30,845 bases of DNA from Chloroflexota bacterium (GCA_017743585.1 JAGHYP010000004.1:1-30845); one strand, 5' to 3'; positions 7,606 through 16,274 are shown, counted from the first letter of the stretch. Notes: generated by a model from the sequence alone, not told the origin. A program made the numbers and translations.

Positions 7606-8316
7606 ATGACAGAGATAGCAACTGATCAGTATGAAATCTACGTGGACGGCTCTTTTGAGCATAATACAGTCGGTTACGGCGTCGTCATCCTGAAGAATTC
7701 GCAGTTTCACGCGGCGTTGTTCGGTATTGCCAAGACTAGCCCTGAGCATCGGCAGGTGGGGGGTGAGATCTCAGCCGTTGCTGAGGCGCTGCGTTGGTGT
7801 GATGAGCACAAGGTGCCAGCGGTGACGATCTACTACGACTACGAAGGACTGGAGGCATGGGCGACGGGGCACTGGCGCGCTGAAAAAGAGCTGACGCAGA
7901 AGTACGCGGAATTTGTGCGCAAATCAGGCGTGCAGATCGCGTGGCGAAAGGTGACGAGCCACGCAGACAATCCGTGGAACGAGAAAGCCGATCAACTCGC
8001 TAGGCAGGCTATTGAACTGCGCTTGATGACGCAACTTACAACGACTGACGCATCTGAATCTGAGCAGGATGCGCTGTTGCGCGAAGCGGAGACGCTTGCG
8101 CGTGCCTTCGCCGACTATCTGACGGCGCAAGGCATCTCAGCAGCGTTCACGGGCGTTTTCAACGATATGTACGCGCGCGTGGCAGCTTTGAACGGCTACT
8201 TCGATCTGTACAACACGCGCAAGAAGCGGCTATCGCTGTACATTCATAACGTGAGCGCTGAAGATAAGGAACGGCTGCAAGCGGCCTGGCTCGCTTTCCT
8301 CAGCTCGCGGCGCTGA
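7606..8316 (+). CDS. Ribonuclease H with an extra C-terminal domain
   Basis: It should cleave the RNA strand of RNA-DNA hybrids. All residues of the RNase H active site are visible in the 236-aa protein: D14 in YVDGS, E54 in GGEISAVAEAL, D78 in YYDYEGLEAWATG, H119 in TSHADN and D129 in NEKADQLA. The YYDYEGLEAW form resembles the RNase H branch found in viroplasmin-containing and some Firmicutes proteins. The catalytic domain ends near residue 140. About 95 residues remain (from roughly 142 to 236, including LARAFADYLTAQGISAAFTG and NTRKKRLSLYIHNV) that I do not recognise. The ATG at 7606 is preferred because GGAG is 7 nt upstream; the ATG at 7591 overlaps that site and has none. Confidence 0.85.
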   Translation: MTEIATDQYEIYVDGSFEHNTVGYGVVILKNSQFHAALFGIAKTSPEHRQVGGEISAVAEALRWCDEHKVPAVTIYYDYEGLEAWATGHWRAEKELTQKYAEFVRKSGVQIAWRKVTSHADNPWNEKADQLARQAIELRLMTQLTTTDASESEQDALLREAETLARAFADYLTAQGISAAFTGVFNDMYARVAALNGYFDLYNTRKKRLSLYIHNVSAEDKERLQAAWLAFLSSRR

Positions 8317-8329
8317 GCCTCGCTTTTGA

Positions 8330-8338
8330 TGGTACAAT
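8330..8338 (+). promoter_or_regulatory. Extended -10 promoter for the WD40 gene
   Basis: TGG followed by TACAAT matches the extended -10 pattern (TGn plus -10 hexamer). No convincing -35 box is present. The start codon lies about 80 nt downstream. Confidence 0.45.
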
Positions 8339-8418
8339 TCAAGGCGAGCGTTTCAACGCACTTGCTGCTTTCTGAAGACGCTCTATCGAGTTTTCCACGC
8401 GCGTTGAGGAGAGGCTCA

Positions 8419-9882
8419 ATGAAACGCTTTTTCTACCGTCTGTTCGGTCTCTGGATCGCGGTCGCGCTCACGGGGGGCGGCGCGTTGACTGTCTCCGCGC
8501 AGGGCGGCGCGACGACTATCGGGCGCGGCGGCATTCGCCACTTGGCTGCCTCGCCGGATGGCAAATACATCGCTGTTGCCAGCACCATCGGTATCTGGCT
8601 GTACTCTGCGGCTGATGTGACCAAGCAGCCGCGCTTCCTCAGCGGTCACAGCGAGGAAGTGCAGCAAGTCGCCTTCAGCTCTGATGGCGCGAAGCTCGCC
8701 TCTGCCAGCTTGGATCGCACAGTCGGGGTCTGGAATGTGGAGACGGGCGAGCGGCTGCAGACCTTCGGGGGCGCTCGCTCAGGCTTCTGCGCGGTCGCGT
8801 TCAGCCCTGATAACAAATTGGTGGCAGCTGCCACGCTCGATCAAGACACGATCCGCTTGTGGGAAGCCGAGAGCGGGCGCGTAGCGGGCATACTCCAAGG
8901 GCATCGTGGTCAGATCAACGCCCTCTCGTTCAAAGCTGATGGCAAGCAGCTCGCCTCAGGATCGTCCGATCAGAGGGTGCGCATCTGGGACGTGGAAAAG
9001 GGCGCTGAGCTGCGCGCGCTCGAAGATGCCAAAGCGCAGGTCAACGCTGTTGCGTACAGTCCTGACGGCGCGCTCTTGGCGGTCGGCAGCTCAAACGGCA
9101 ACGTCCTGCTCTACGAGACCGAGAGCTACCGCATTTTGCAGACTCTACAGATGCAGCGCGCCAACATCGGCAGTCTTGCCTTCAGCCCTGACGGCAAGAC
9201 GCTAGCAGTCGGCGCTTCAGCAAAAATCTTCCTGTGGGATGTGGCGAGTGGCAAGAATCTGGCAAGCTTCGACGCGCATCGCGGGCCGATCATCAGCCTA
9301 GCGTTCAGCGCGGACGGCAGGCAGATCATCAGCGGCGCAGCAGATAACGCGATCCGCGTCTTCGATGCCAACACCACGCGCGAGATAGCCCAGACGCGCG
9401 CTGAACATGCCCGCGATCTCCTGCACACAACCTTCAGCCTTGATGGACGCCTCGCTGCTTACGCAGCCTCTGGCGATCCGTTTGTGCGGCTTGTCTCACT
9501 AGCTGATGGCAGCGTGCAGCTGATCGACAACGTCAGCACTGCCAGCGCGCTCGCTTTCAACAACACTGCCAGCTTGCTGGCTGCCGCCTCAGCGGAAGGC
9601 GTGCTGATCTACGACACCAAGACGCTGCGCGCAGAGGAGTCCTTGCGTTTGGATGAGCAGCTCGGCGCGGTTTCGGCGCTCGCCTTCAATAGCGATAGCA
9701 AGCTGCTCGGCGTTGGGCATGCGCGAGGGGCGATCGTGATCTACAACGTGGCAAGCGGGCGGGTTGTGCGCAAGCTGAGCGGGCACACGCAGGCAGTGCG
9801 CTCGCTATCGTTCAGCGCTGACGATAAGATGCTATACAGCACGTCCGCAGACGGCACACTGCGCTTGTGGTCGCTCGAATGA
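8419..9882 (+). CDS. Exported WD40 beta-propeller protein
   Basis: A 487-aa protein with a signal peptide (MKRFFYRLFGLWIAVALTGG, likely cut after VSA about residue 27) and then almost nothing but WD40 repeats. Eleven consecutive units can be counted by their blade cores, for example VQQVAFSSDGAKLASASLD, INALSFKADGKQLASGSSD and VRSLSFSADDKMLYSTSAD, with terminal Trp-Asp-like pairs (VWNV, IWDV, LWDV, LWSL). WD40 propellers are binding platforms; no catalytic domain is attached, so the partner is unknown. The ATG at 8419 follows a purine-rich GAGGAGAGG and begins the signal peptide, so the in-frame codons upstream are taken as leader. A strong terminator follows the gene. Confidence 0.9.
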   Translation: MKRFFYRLFGLWIAVALTGGGALTVSAQGGATTIGRGGIRHLAASPDGKYIAVASTIGIWLYSAADVTKQPRFLSGHSEEVQQVAFSSDGAKLASASLDRTVGVWNVETGERLQTFGGARSGFCAVAFSPDNKLVAAATLDQDTIRLWEAESGRVAGILQGHRGQINALSFKADGKQLASGSSDQRVRIWDVEKGAELRALEDAKAQVNAVAYSPDGALLAVGSSNGNVLLYETESYRILQTLQMQRANIGSLAFSPDGKTLAVGASAKIFLWDVASGKNLASFDAHRGPIISLAFSADGRQIISGAADNAIRVFDANTTREIAQTRAEHARDLLHTTFSLDGRLAAYAASGDPFVRLVSLADGSVQLIDNVSTASALAFNNTASLLAAASAEGVLIYDTKTLRAEESLRLDEQLGAVSALAFNSDSKLLGVGHARGAIVIYNVASGRVVRKLSGHTQAVRSLSFSADDKMLYSTSADGTLRLWSLE

Positions 9883-9913
9883 CGGCTGAACGACAGCGCA
9901 GGTGCGGTTGCAC

Positions 9914-9947
9914 AAGGCAGCTCGGGTCAACGAAGAGCTGCCTTTTT
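9914..9947 (+). terminator. Intrinsic terminator after the WD40 gene
   Basis: AAGGCAGCTC (9914-9923) and GAGCTGCCTT (9935-9944) form a perfect 10-bp stem with an 11-nt loop, and the T-run ends at 9947. It separates the RNase H/WD40 genes from tpiA. Confidence 0.9.
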
Positions 9948-10021
9948 GGTTCGCAGCGGCAGGTCGGCGCGCTTTTGCGGTAAACTTTTGGAGAGGGTAT
10001 TTTGCTCAGGAAGGATAACTC

Positions 10022-10792
10022 GTGCGCTTGCCGATCGTCGCCGGCAATTGGAAGATGCACAAAACGCCCGCTGAAGCGGCCGAGTTTGCGCGCGCCTTGA
10101 TCGCGCCGCTATCGCCGTTCGAAGGCGTGGAGCGCGTTGTCTGTCCGTCATTCGTCGCCATCCCCGCTGTGGCGGAAGTGCTGCGCGGCACGCCGATCAA
10201 AGTCGGCGCGCAGAACGTGCATCAAGCGCCGCAGGGCGCCTACACAGGCTGCGTCTCCGTGCCGATGCTGCAAGGCTTGGTGGAGTACGTGATCATCGGA
10301 CACTCTGAAGTGCGCCAGTACTTGTGCGAGACTGACGACATGATTAACGCGAAGGCGAAAGCCTTGCTGGCGGGCGGACTCAAGCCGATCATCGCGGTAG
10401 GCGAGTCGTTAGCGCAGCGCGAGGCGGGCGAGACGGTCGCGTTTGTCGGCGGCCAGGTGCGCGCTGCGCTGGAAGGCATCCCCGCCGAGTTGCTGACGGA
10501 GATCGTGATCGCTTACGAGCCGATCTGGGCAATCGGCACGGGCAGGAATGCCTCGCCCGAGGACGCGAACGAGACCATCAGAGTGGCGGTGCGCGATGTG
10601 ATCGCAGCGCTCTACGGCGAGGAGCTGGCGCAGCGCGTGCGCGTTCAGTACGGCGGCAGCGTGAAGCCTGAGAACATGGCGGCGTACATGGAGATGCCAG
10701 AGATCGACGGCGCGCTGGTCGGCGGCGCATCGCTGAAGTTGGACGAGTTTGTGGAGCTGGTGCGCCTTGCCGCGCAAGCAAAGCGCGCCTGA
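10022..10792 (+). CDS. tpiA: Triosephosphate isomerase
   Basis: It interconverts dihydroxyacetone phosphate and glyceraldehyde 3-phosphate in glycolysis and gluconeogenesis. The 256-aa length is normal. The catalytic lysine is in NWKM (K11), the catalytic histidine in IIGHSEVRQ (H94) and the catalytic glutamate in AYEPIWAIGTG (E166). The phosphate-binding end GALVGGASL is present. Val97 stands where most of the family has the first Arg of GHSERR. The start is GTG with AGGAAGGA 6 nt upstream, the clearest Shine-Dalgarno of this strand. A possible -10 box, TAAACT (9981-9986), has no good -35 partner. Confidence 0.97.
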   Translation: MRLPIVAGNWKMHKTPAEAAEFARALIAPLSPFEGVERVVCPSFVAIPAVAEVLRGTPIKVGAQNVHQAPQGAYTGCVSVPMLQGLVEYVIIGHSEVRQYLCETDDMINAKAKALLAGGLKPIIAVGESLAQREAGETVAFVGGQVRAALEGIPAELLTEIVIAYEPIWAIGTGRNASPEDANETIRVAVRDVIAALYGEELAQRVRVQYGGSVKPENMAAYMEMPEIDGALVGGASLKLDEFVELVRLAAQAKRA

Positions 10793-10802
10793 GCCGTGAG
10801 CC

Positions 10803-11993
10803 ATGCTGACTGAGACGCTCACCACGTCCGATGTCCTGAATTTGTTCACGCCGTGGATCGTCCTAGCTGTGGTGGCGTTCATCTTGGCGCGCACGCAGTA
10901 TTGGATCAGGCAACATGTGTTCGGCATCGGCTTGCTGTGGCTGCGCAACAAAGAGACCGCCGCTTGGCTGTACGTCCTTATTTTATTGCCCGGCATCTTG
11001 CTGCGCGAGCTGAGCCGATGGATCGTAGCTGGAATGCTCGGACAGCGGGTCACGTTCATCCTCCCGAAGCCTGAGATTGACGATGACGGCATCGTGCGCA
11101 CCAACTTTCTAGACTACAGGACGCTGAATCCGCTCCACATCGGCGTCATTGCCGCCGCACCTGCTGTAGTCGGCTTCGCGCTCATGCTGGCGATCAGCTA
11201 CGGCGTGCTGAACCTGCCTGAAGTGTTGGCATTGCTCGGCAATGCCGACTCCGTCGCGCTGCGCGAGGCGTTCAGCCGCCTGCTCAGCCGCCCCGACCTG
11301 CCGCTTTGGATTTACCTGCTCTTCGCGATCACTAACACCATGCTGCCAACTGCCCGCGAGCTGCGCAGCACATGGTTTCTATGGCTGATCCTCGGCGGCT
11401 TCATGCTGTTTTTGCTGATTCTCGGCATGTACAACGCTATTTTGCTGCTGCTCGCCGGCCCAATTGCGACTGCCGCCTACACGCTCGCGACAGTCTATGG
11501 CAGCGTGGCGCTCGTCAACCTGATGATGCTGGTCGTGATTGGCGTAGTTGAGGCTATCGTCAGCCGTCTGACCAATCGCAAAGTGGAGTACCGTCCTGCG
11601 CCGCCTGCGCCGAGGCGTTCAGCGCTAGACGCGCCGCGCACAGTGTACGATCTGCGCCTGCCGACGCCGCCACCGCCTTCAAGAGCGCTCTCGGCAGGCG
11701 CAGCGCGCAAGCTAGGCGCGGGCAAGGCGGCGGAAGGCGAACAAGCTGCGCGCGCTACAGATACGCCCGCCATGCCTGAGTCCACAGAGCCGATTGTCGC
11801 GCCGCCGCGTCAACGTCCTGCGCCAATTCCTGCGCCTGCCCGTCAAACTGCTCCGGGCGCGCTTTCCCTGCCGCCATCACAAGGCGCTGAGCCGCTGCCG
11901 ACTGCGCGCTTGCCCGCGCCCTCCCTGACCGCTGCGGCCGCTCAGGAGAGGGAAAATGGCGAGCTGCGCTACGTGCCTGTAGAGGAAACCTGA
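10803..11993 (+). CDS. M50-like membrane protein with degenerate protease motif
   Basis: A 396-aa membrane protein with about six hydrophobic segments in the first 260 residues and a Pro/Ala-rich, probably disordered tail. The segment LPGILLRELSRWIVAGMLG (63-80) has the position and hydrophobic context of the HExxH helix of a family of M50-like membrane metallopeptidases I recall from Chloroflexota (LPG..LHELSHW). Both zinc-binding histidines are arginines here (R68 and R72) while the glutamate (E69) remains. A later NTMLPTARELRSTWF resembles the downstream conserved block of the same family. If the homology is right, the protein cannot bind zinc in the usual way and is a pseudoprotease. It starts 10 nt after tpiA, with a weak ribosome site. 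Confidence 0.6.
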   Translation: MLTETLTTSDVLNLFTPWIVLAVVAFILARTQYWIRQHVFGIGLLWLRNKETAAWLYVLILLPGILLRELSRWIVAGMLGQRVTFILPKPEIDDDGIVRTNFLDYRTLNPLHIGVIAAAPAVVGFALMLAISYGVLNLPEVLALLGNADSVALREAFSRLLSRPDLPLWIYLLFAITNTMLPTARELRSTWFLWLILGGFMLFLLILGMYNAILLLLAGPIATAAYTLATVYGSVALVNLMMLVVIGVVEAIVSRLTNRKVEYRPAPPAPRRSALDAPRTVYDLRLPTPPPPSRALSAGAARKLGAGKAAEGEQAARATDTPAMPESTEPIVAPPRQRPAPIPAPARQTAPGALSLPPSQGAEPLPTARLPAPSLTAAAAQERENGELRYVPVEET

Positions 11994-12074
11994 GCCTCTC
12001 GCGCCTTTGGCTTTGCCGCACTTTGCGTTAGGATCGCGTAGAATTCCGTAGCGTCATTCATCGAGCGTGCTGCC

Positions 12075-12734
12075 ATGTCCGATCTACTGGAAAAACTGAA
12101 CGTCCTGCTGCGAGCGAGCTTGAGTAGCTTGACCTCGAGCGGCGCCGAGCGTTCGTCCATTGCGCCAATCCCGCCTGAGCGACTCGGCGCGCCGAAGGAG
12201 CTGGATCGCGAGATCGCCGCCTTGCGCAAGCGGCTGGCAGATGCCATTGCTCAGCAAGAGGCGCTTCAAGCGCGCATTGAAGATATGGAACGCCAGATCG
12301 ACGAGTACATCCGTCAGGCCGACTCTGCGCTACTCGCCGATGATGAGCCGCGCGCGCGCTATTTGATCGCGCAGAAGCAACGCCTTGAGCAGCGCGTCCG
12401 CGCGCAGAGCGAGATGCTGACGCGCTACCGCAACGCTGCTGCCGAGTTGATGGAGCAAGTGAACCGCCTAGAGGCGCTAGTCGCCGATGCGCGCCGCGCC
12501 GCCGCCGAGTCCGCTGCCGCGCCGCTCTCTGAAAACCCGCCGAGCCGCGCGCCGGCGCTCGCCGATGTGCTGCGCAGCGTTCGCGAGCGCGTTGAAGAGA
12601 CATTCGCACTGCGCCCCAAGCCGCCCTCAGACGATTTGCCGCCTGCCAAGGCGCTGCCTTCGAAGCCGTCGCCTTCGCCATTCGATGATGACGATCTCGC
12701 CAGACGGCGCGCGCGTCTGAGCCTGCCCGATTGA
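12075..12734 (+). CDS. PspA/IM30-like coiled-coil protein
   Basis: The 219-aa protein begins MSDLLEKLNVLLRASLSSLT, similar to the amphipathic N-terminal helix of PspA/IM30/LiaH proteins. Next comes a long charged coiled coil (about residues 38-140, including LDREIAALRKRLADAI and ARYLIAQKQRLEQRV) and a Pro/Ser-rich C-terminal tail. PspA-family proteins coat and stabilise the inner face of the cytoplasmic membrane under stress. The order of helix and coil fits, but coiled coils are prone to false family calls. It lies between the M50-like gene (82 nt) and the sensor kinase gene (15 nt). A TAGAAT box at 12039-12044 could be a -10, but no -35 is visible at proper spacing. Confidence 0.6.
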   Translation: MSDLLEKLNVLLRASLSSLTSSGAERSSIAPIPPERLGAPKELDREIAALRKRLADAIAQQEALQARIEDMERQIDEYIRQADSALLADDEPRARYLIAQKQRLEQRVRAQSEMLTRYRNAAAELMEQVNRLEALVADARRAAAESAAAPLSENPPSRAPALADVLRSVRERVEETFALRPKPPSDDLPPAKALPSKPSPSPFDDDDLARRRARLSLPD

Positions 12735-12749
12735 TGAGCGGCCGCACCC

Positions 12750-15455
12750 ATGGACTTTCTACCGCCTGTGAACGCTAGGCGCATTCTGCTCGTAGAAGAG
12801 AACCCAGCAGTTGCTGAGCAATGGAAGGCGTTGCTGCGCAACGATGGCTACGAGGTAGAGAGCGCCTGTAGTTGTGGCGATGCGCTTGCTGCGCGCCATG
12901 AGCGTTTCGCGCTCGCGATTGTCAATCCGAACATGCAGCATCGCGATGGACGCAACATCCTCGACTTGCTTCGTGAGCATCACGGCTTCTCGCGCTTGCC
13001 TATCCTGCGCATCACTGAGCTAGGCGAGAGCGGCGCGCAAATTTTGATGGAGATCGAGCGGCACCTTGAAGACGGACGCCGATCAGCAGGCAGGCAGGCG
13101 CTGTGCCATGCTGATATCAGCGTCCTTGATCTGACAGAATCAGAGGAGCTGACAATTCGCACGCGCGCCATCAGCGAGCAGCGCAAACAGCTGGAAGCGC
13201 GACGCGCGCTCTCAGAGTTGGCGCGCTCAATCGCCGCCATCTTGGACTTAGACAAAGTGCTAAATCAAGTGGTGGAAGCGGCCGCCAAGCTCACCGACGC
13301 CGAAGAGAGCCTGCTGCTATTGCCTGATCCTGAGGAAGAAGCGCTCTGCCTGCGCGCGATGAAAGGCTTAGATGAGGCGCACGCCTCGAATCTCCGAATC
13401 AAGAACACTGAGCCGATTGTCGAGAGCGTCTTTCGGAGCGGCGAGCCGATCCTGATCGACAATCAGAGCGGCCCGCAGGGCGCGGAGACCGAATATTTCG
13501 TTCGCTCCGCCGTGTACGTGCCGATGCGCTTGAGAGGCAAGACGATTGGCGTGCTAGGCGTCAACAACCGGCGGAGCGACCGCACTTTCAGTCAGGTTGA
13601 CCAAGAATTGCTGCTCGATCTGGCCGCGCACGCCGCTGTCGCCATTGAGAATGCGCGGCTCTATCAAGAGCGCGTGGTGCAGACGCGCCGCCTTGAGACG
13701 CTTGTTGAGGCAAGCACGGCTATCAACTCCACGCTGGCGCTTCAGCAGGTCTTGCTGACCATCTCGCGCCAGATCATGAAAGCTATCGAAGCGGACGCGT
13801 GTTTCATCCAACAGCGCCGCGCCGCCACAGATAGCGAGCGCGCTGCGGCGCCGAGCGATACAGCTATGCTCGCCGAAAACGAGCTATCCATGCTTTCGCA
13901 GGCTTGGCAGGCGGTGTGGCAACCTGCCTGCGCGACGCGCACAGCGCTTGAGATGCGTCCGCTCTTGCGCCAAGCCATTGAGCAGGACGACTATTACGTC
14001 GTAGCGCGTGAACAAGTCGGCGCACATCTCTCGACCGAGCTGCAAATGTTGCGCCAGATGGCGGCGTTGCGCATGACCGTGCTTCCGTTGCGAACTGGGA
14101 TAGGCAGGCCCTTCGGCGTGGTGGATTTGTTCCATCGCAGCCAGCTGCCTAGGGCAGAAGGGCTGAGCGCCGAGCGCCGAGCGCGCATTCTCGATCTGGC
14201 GGCCGAGATATACGCGCACTTGCGCTCACTGCCCGACGCGCGCGCGGTCAGCTTCCAAGGCGAGGGTCGTCCTTCGGCGGAAATTTTCACAGCGGCGCAA
14301 GGCATTCTGGACGAAGCGCAAGCTGATTGGCTTGTGTTGAGCCTGTTCGCTGAGAACGACCTGCTATTGCGCGTTTTGCAGTATGGCGCGGCTGAATTTC
14401 TAGAGCCGCCGCGTCCCGAAGAGAGCCTTGTGCCTGCTGAGATCATGCCGATCTTCCAAGGGCAGGCTTGGGTGAGCCATCACGCCCGCCAGGCCAACCT
14501 CTCTGAGCCACTACGCGAGCTGATGGCGCGTCACGGCGCGCAATCCATCCTGTGCTTGCCGCTGATCATCAAAGGCGAGGTCAGCGGCATGTTCATCATC
14601 TGCGATATGTACGAGCCGCGCCTCTTCCGCACGGATGAGATCAGCCTTGCTGCGGCGCTCATCGCGCAGGCAGCGACAGCTATCGAGAATGCGCGACTCT
14701 ACCGCGATTTGGAGCGCAGCCTCGCCAATTTGAAGCAAACTCAAGCCCGTCTGGTGCAGGCGGCACGCCTTTCCGCAATCGGCGAGCTGGCAGCGGTCGT
14801 GGCGCACCAGATCAACAATCCGCTGACCACGATCTTGGTCGACTCTGAGTTGCTGATGAGCGACCTGCCCAAAGATTCGCCGCAGTATGAGTCGGCTGTG
14901 GCGATCAATCGCTCAGGGCAACGCGCTCATGCCGTCGTCAAGCGCCTGCTCAGCGCGGCGCGGCACAGCAACCCTGAGGAGCGCATTGTCTGGGTAGACG
15001 TGCATCAGACCATTCGCGACGCGCTCGACCTGATCTCAACTCATCTCGAGCGCAGCGGCGTGCGCCTTGAAGTCCAGCTTGAGACCGATCCGCCAAGCTA
15101 CATCCGCGCGCCGAGCGGCCACTTGGAAGATGTCTGGCTGAACTTGCTGATGAACGCGCGCGACGCGCTCAACAGTTGCGCTGCGCCTGCAATGGGCGTT
15201 CAATCGCGCCGCCTGCCCGACCGTCTGGACGTGCTGGTCTGGGATAACGGCAGGGGCATCCCGCCTGAGATACGCGAGCGCATCTTCGAGCCATTTTTCA
15301 CCACCAAACCGAGCGGCGAAGGGACAGGCTTGGGACTGTACATCTGCAAGCAAGTCATCGCGCAGGTTGGCGGACGCATCAGCTTGGAGAGCGCAGCAGA
15401 AAAGGTGACGGTTTTTCGGGTGAGTCTGCCCGTCAGGGCGGCGCCAGAAGATTGA
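12750..15455 (+). CDS. Sensor histidine kinase with pseudo-receiver and GAF domains
   Basis: A 901-aa soluble kinase. Domains in order: receiver-like (about 10-120), helical linker, GAF 1 (about 165-300), a divergent GAF 2 (about 312-485), GAF 3 (about 505-655), HisKA dimerisation helix with His686 in VAHQINNPL, and a complete HATPase (N box LLMNARDAL, G1 WDNGRGIP, F box FEPFFTTK, G2 GEGTGLGL). The receiver domain has Asn59 in IVNPNM where the phosphorylated Asp should be, and I see no conserved lysine, so it should not accept phosphate. The residue after the catalytic histidine is Gln and not the usual Glu. No membrane segment is present, so the signal is probably cytoplasmic, sensed by GAF domains. 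No cognate response regulator is encoded nearby. Confidence 0.9.
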   Translation: MDFLPPVNARRILLVEENPAVAEQWKALLRNDGYEVESACSCGDALAARHERFALAIVNPNMQHRDGRNILDLLREHHGFSRLPILRITELGESGAQILMEIERHLEDGRRSAGRQALCHADISVLDLTESEELTIRTRAISEQRKQLEARRALSELARSIAAILDLDKVLNQVVEAAAKLTDAEESLLLLPDPEEEALCLRAMKGLDEAHASNLRIKNTEPIVESVFRSGEPILIDNQSGPQGAETEYFVRSAVYVPMRLRGKTIGVLGVNNRRSDRTFSQVDQELLLDLAAHAAVAIENARLYQERVVQTRRLETLVEASTAINSTLALQQVLLTISRQIMKAIEADACFIQQRRAATDSERAAAPSDTAMLAENELSMLSQAWQAVWQPACATRTALEMRPLLRQAIEQDDYYVVAREQVGAHLSTELQMLRQMAALRMTVLPLRTGIGRPFGVVDLFHRSQLPRAEGLSAERRARILDLAAEIYAHLRSLPDARAVSFQGEGRPSAEIFTAAQGILDEAQADWLVLSLFAENDLLLRVLQYGAAEFLEPPRPEESLVPAEIMPIFQGQAWVSHHARQANLSEPLRELMARHGAQSILCLPLIIKGEVSGMFIICDMYEPRLFRTDEISLAAALIAQAATAIENARLYRDLERSLANLKQTQARLVQAARLSAIGELAAVVAHQINNPLTTILVDSELLMSDLPKDSPQYESAVAINRSGQRAHAVVKRLLSAARHSNPEERIVWVDVHQTIRDALDLISTHLERSGVRLEVQLETDPPSYIRAPSGHLEDVWLNLLMNARDALNSCAAPAMGVQSRRLPDRLDVLVWDNGRGIPPEIRERIFEPFFTTKPSGEGTGLGLYICKQVIAQVGGRISLESAAEKVTVFRVSLPVRAAPED

Positions 15456-15458
15456 AGC

Positions 15459-16274
15459 ATGGCGAGAAAACAGCTGCGGCGCGCGGAAGGCATCTCAAGG
15501 CGCGAGATGCTAGCGTGGCTCATCGGCCTGAGCGGATTGGCGGCAAGCGGCGCGTGCAGTCTAGGCGGCTTGCTGATCTTTTTGGCGCGGCGCGCGCGAA
15601 GCTTTCCCGCGCAGCCGACCGAGACACCAATCCCCACGCCTGACTTGACGCCGACCGAGCCACCTTTGCCGCCTGAGGTAATCCGGCGCGCCGATTGGGG
15701 CGCGCTGCCGCCTGACCACACGGCTGAGCAAGAGTTCGGCTTCGCCGGCGCCGAGAATCCGACTGGTTGGTACGCCTACGAAGGCGACCTCGCCACGATC
15801 TACACTACAGCCGTCATCCATCACAGCTTTCCGCTCTTGCGCGATAGCGGCACGATGCGCGCGCTACAGGATATTCATCGCAATACGCGGCGCTGGGCAG
15901 ATATTGGCTATCACTTCGGCATTGATGGCGCAGGCAGGGTCTACGAGGGGCGCGATATCCGCGTGCGCGGCGCGAGCGTGGCAGGCTACAACACAGGCAC
16001 GCTCGGCATCGTGCTGATGGGCAACTTCGAGGTCGAGTCGCCGAGCCGCGCGCAGCTCGTAGCGCTTCAGCGCTTGCTCTATTGGCTCAAACAGACCTAC
16101 AGGCTGACGCATCTCGCTGGGCACTACGAGTTCAATCCGACTACAGCCTGTCCGGGCGCGAACATGCGCCCTTACCTGAACTTGCTAGCAGAGAGTCTGG
16201 CGTTGCAGCGCGGCACGGGCGGCTACGTGCCGCCGAGGGCCCAATCACAGCGGATCAGCGGCGCGTGCTGCTAG
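15459..16274 (+). CDS. N-acetylmuramoyl-L-alanine amidase, PGRP/Amidase_2 type
   Basis: It likely cuts the bond between muramic acid and the peptide stem of peptidoglycan outside the membrane. The 271-aa protein has an N-terminal SRREMLAWL ahead of a hydrophobic helix, a near Tat-type signal with only one twin-Arg context, and a Pro/Thr-rich linker. The amidase fold begins at IRRADWGALPP. Zinc ligands are visible as H121 in VIHHSF, H222 in AGHYEF and C231 in TACPGANM; IGYHFGIDGAGRVYEGR is the central family block. All three ligands are present, so an active enzyme is expected. It starts 3 nt after the kinase stop. Its stop codon shares CTAG with the stop of the convergent GH57 gene. Confidence 0.9.
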   Translation: MARKQLRRAEGISRREMLAWLIGLSGLAASGACSLGGLLIFLARRARSFPAQPTETPIPTPDLTPTEPPLPPEVIRRADWGALPPDHTAEQEFGFAGAENPTGWYAYEGDLATIYTTAVIHHSFPLLRDSGTMRALQDIHRNTRRWADIGYHFGIDGAGRVYEGRDIRVRGASVAGYNTGTLGIVLMGNFEVESPSRAQLVALQRLLYWLKQTYRLTHLAGHYEFNPTTACPGANMRPYLNLLAESLALQRGTGGYVPPRAQSQRISGACC

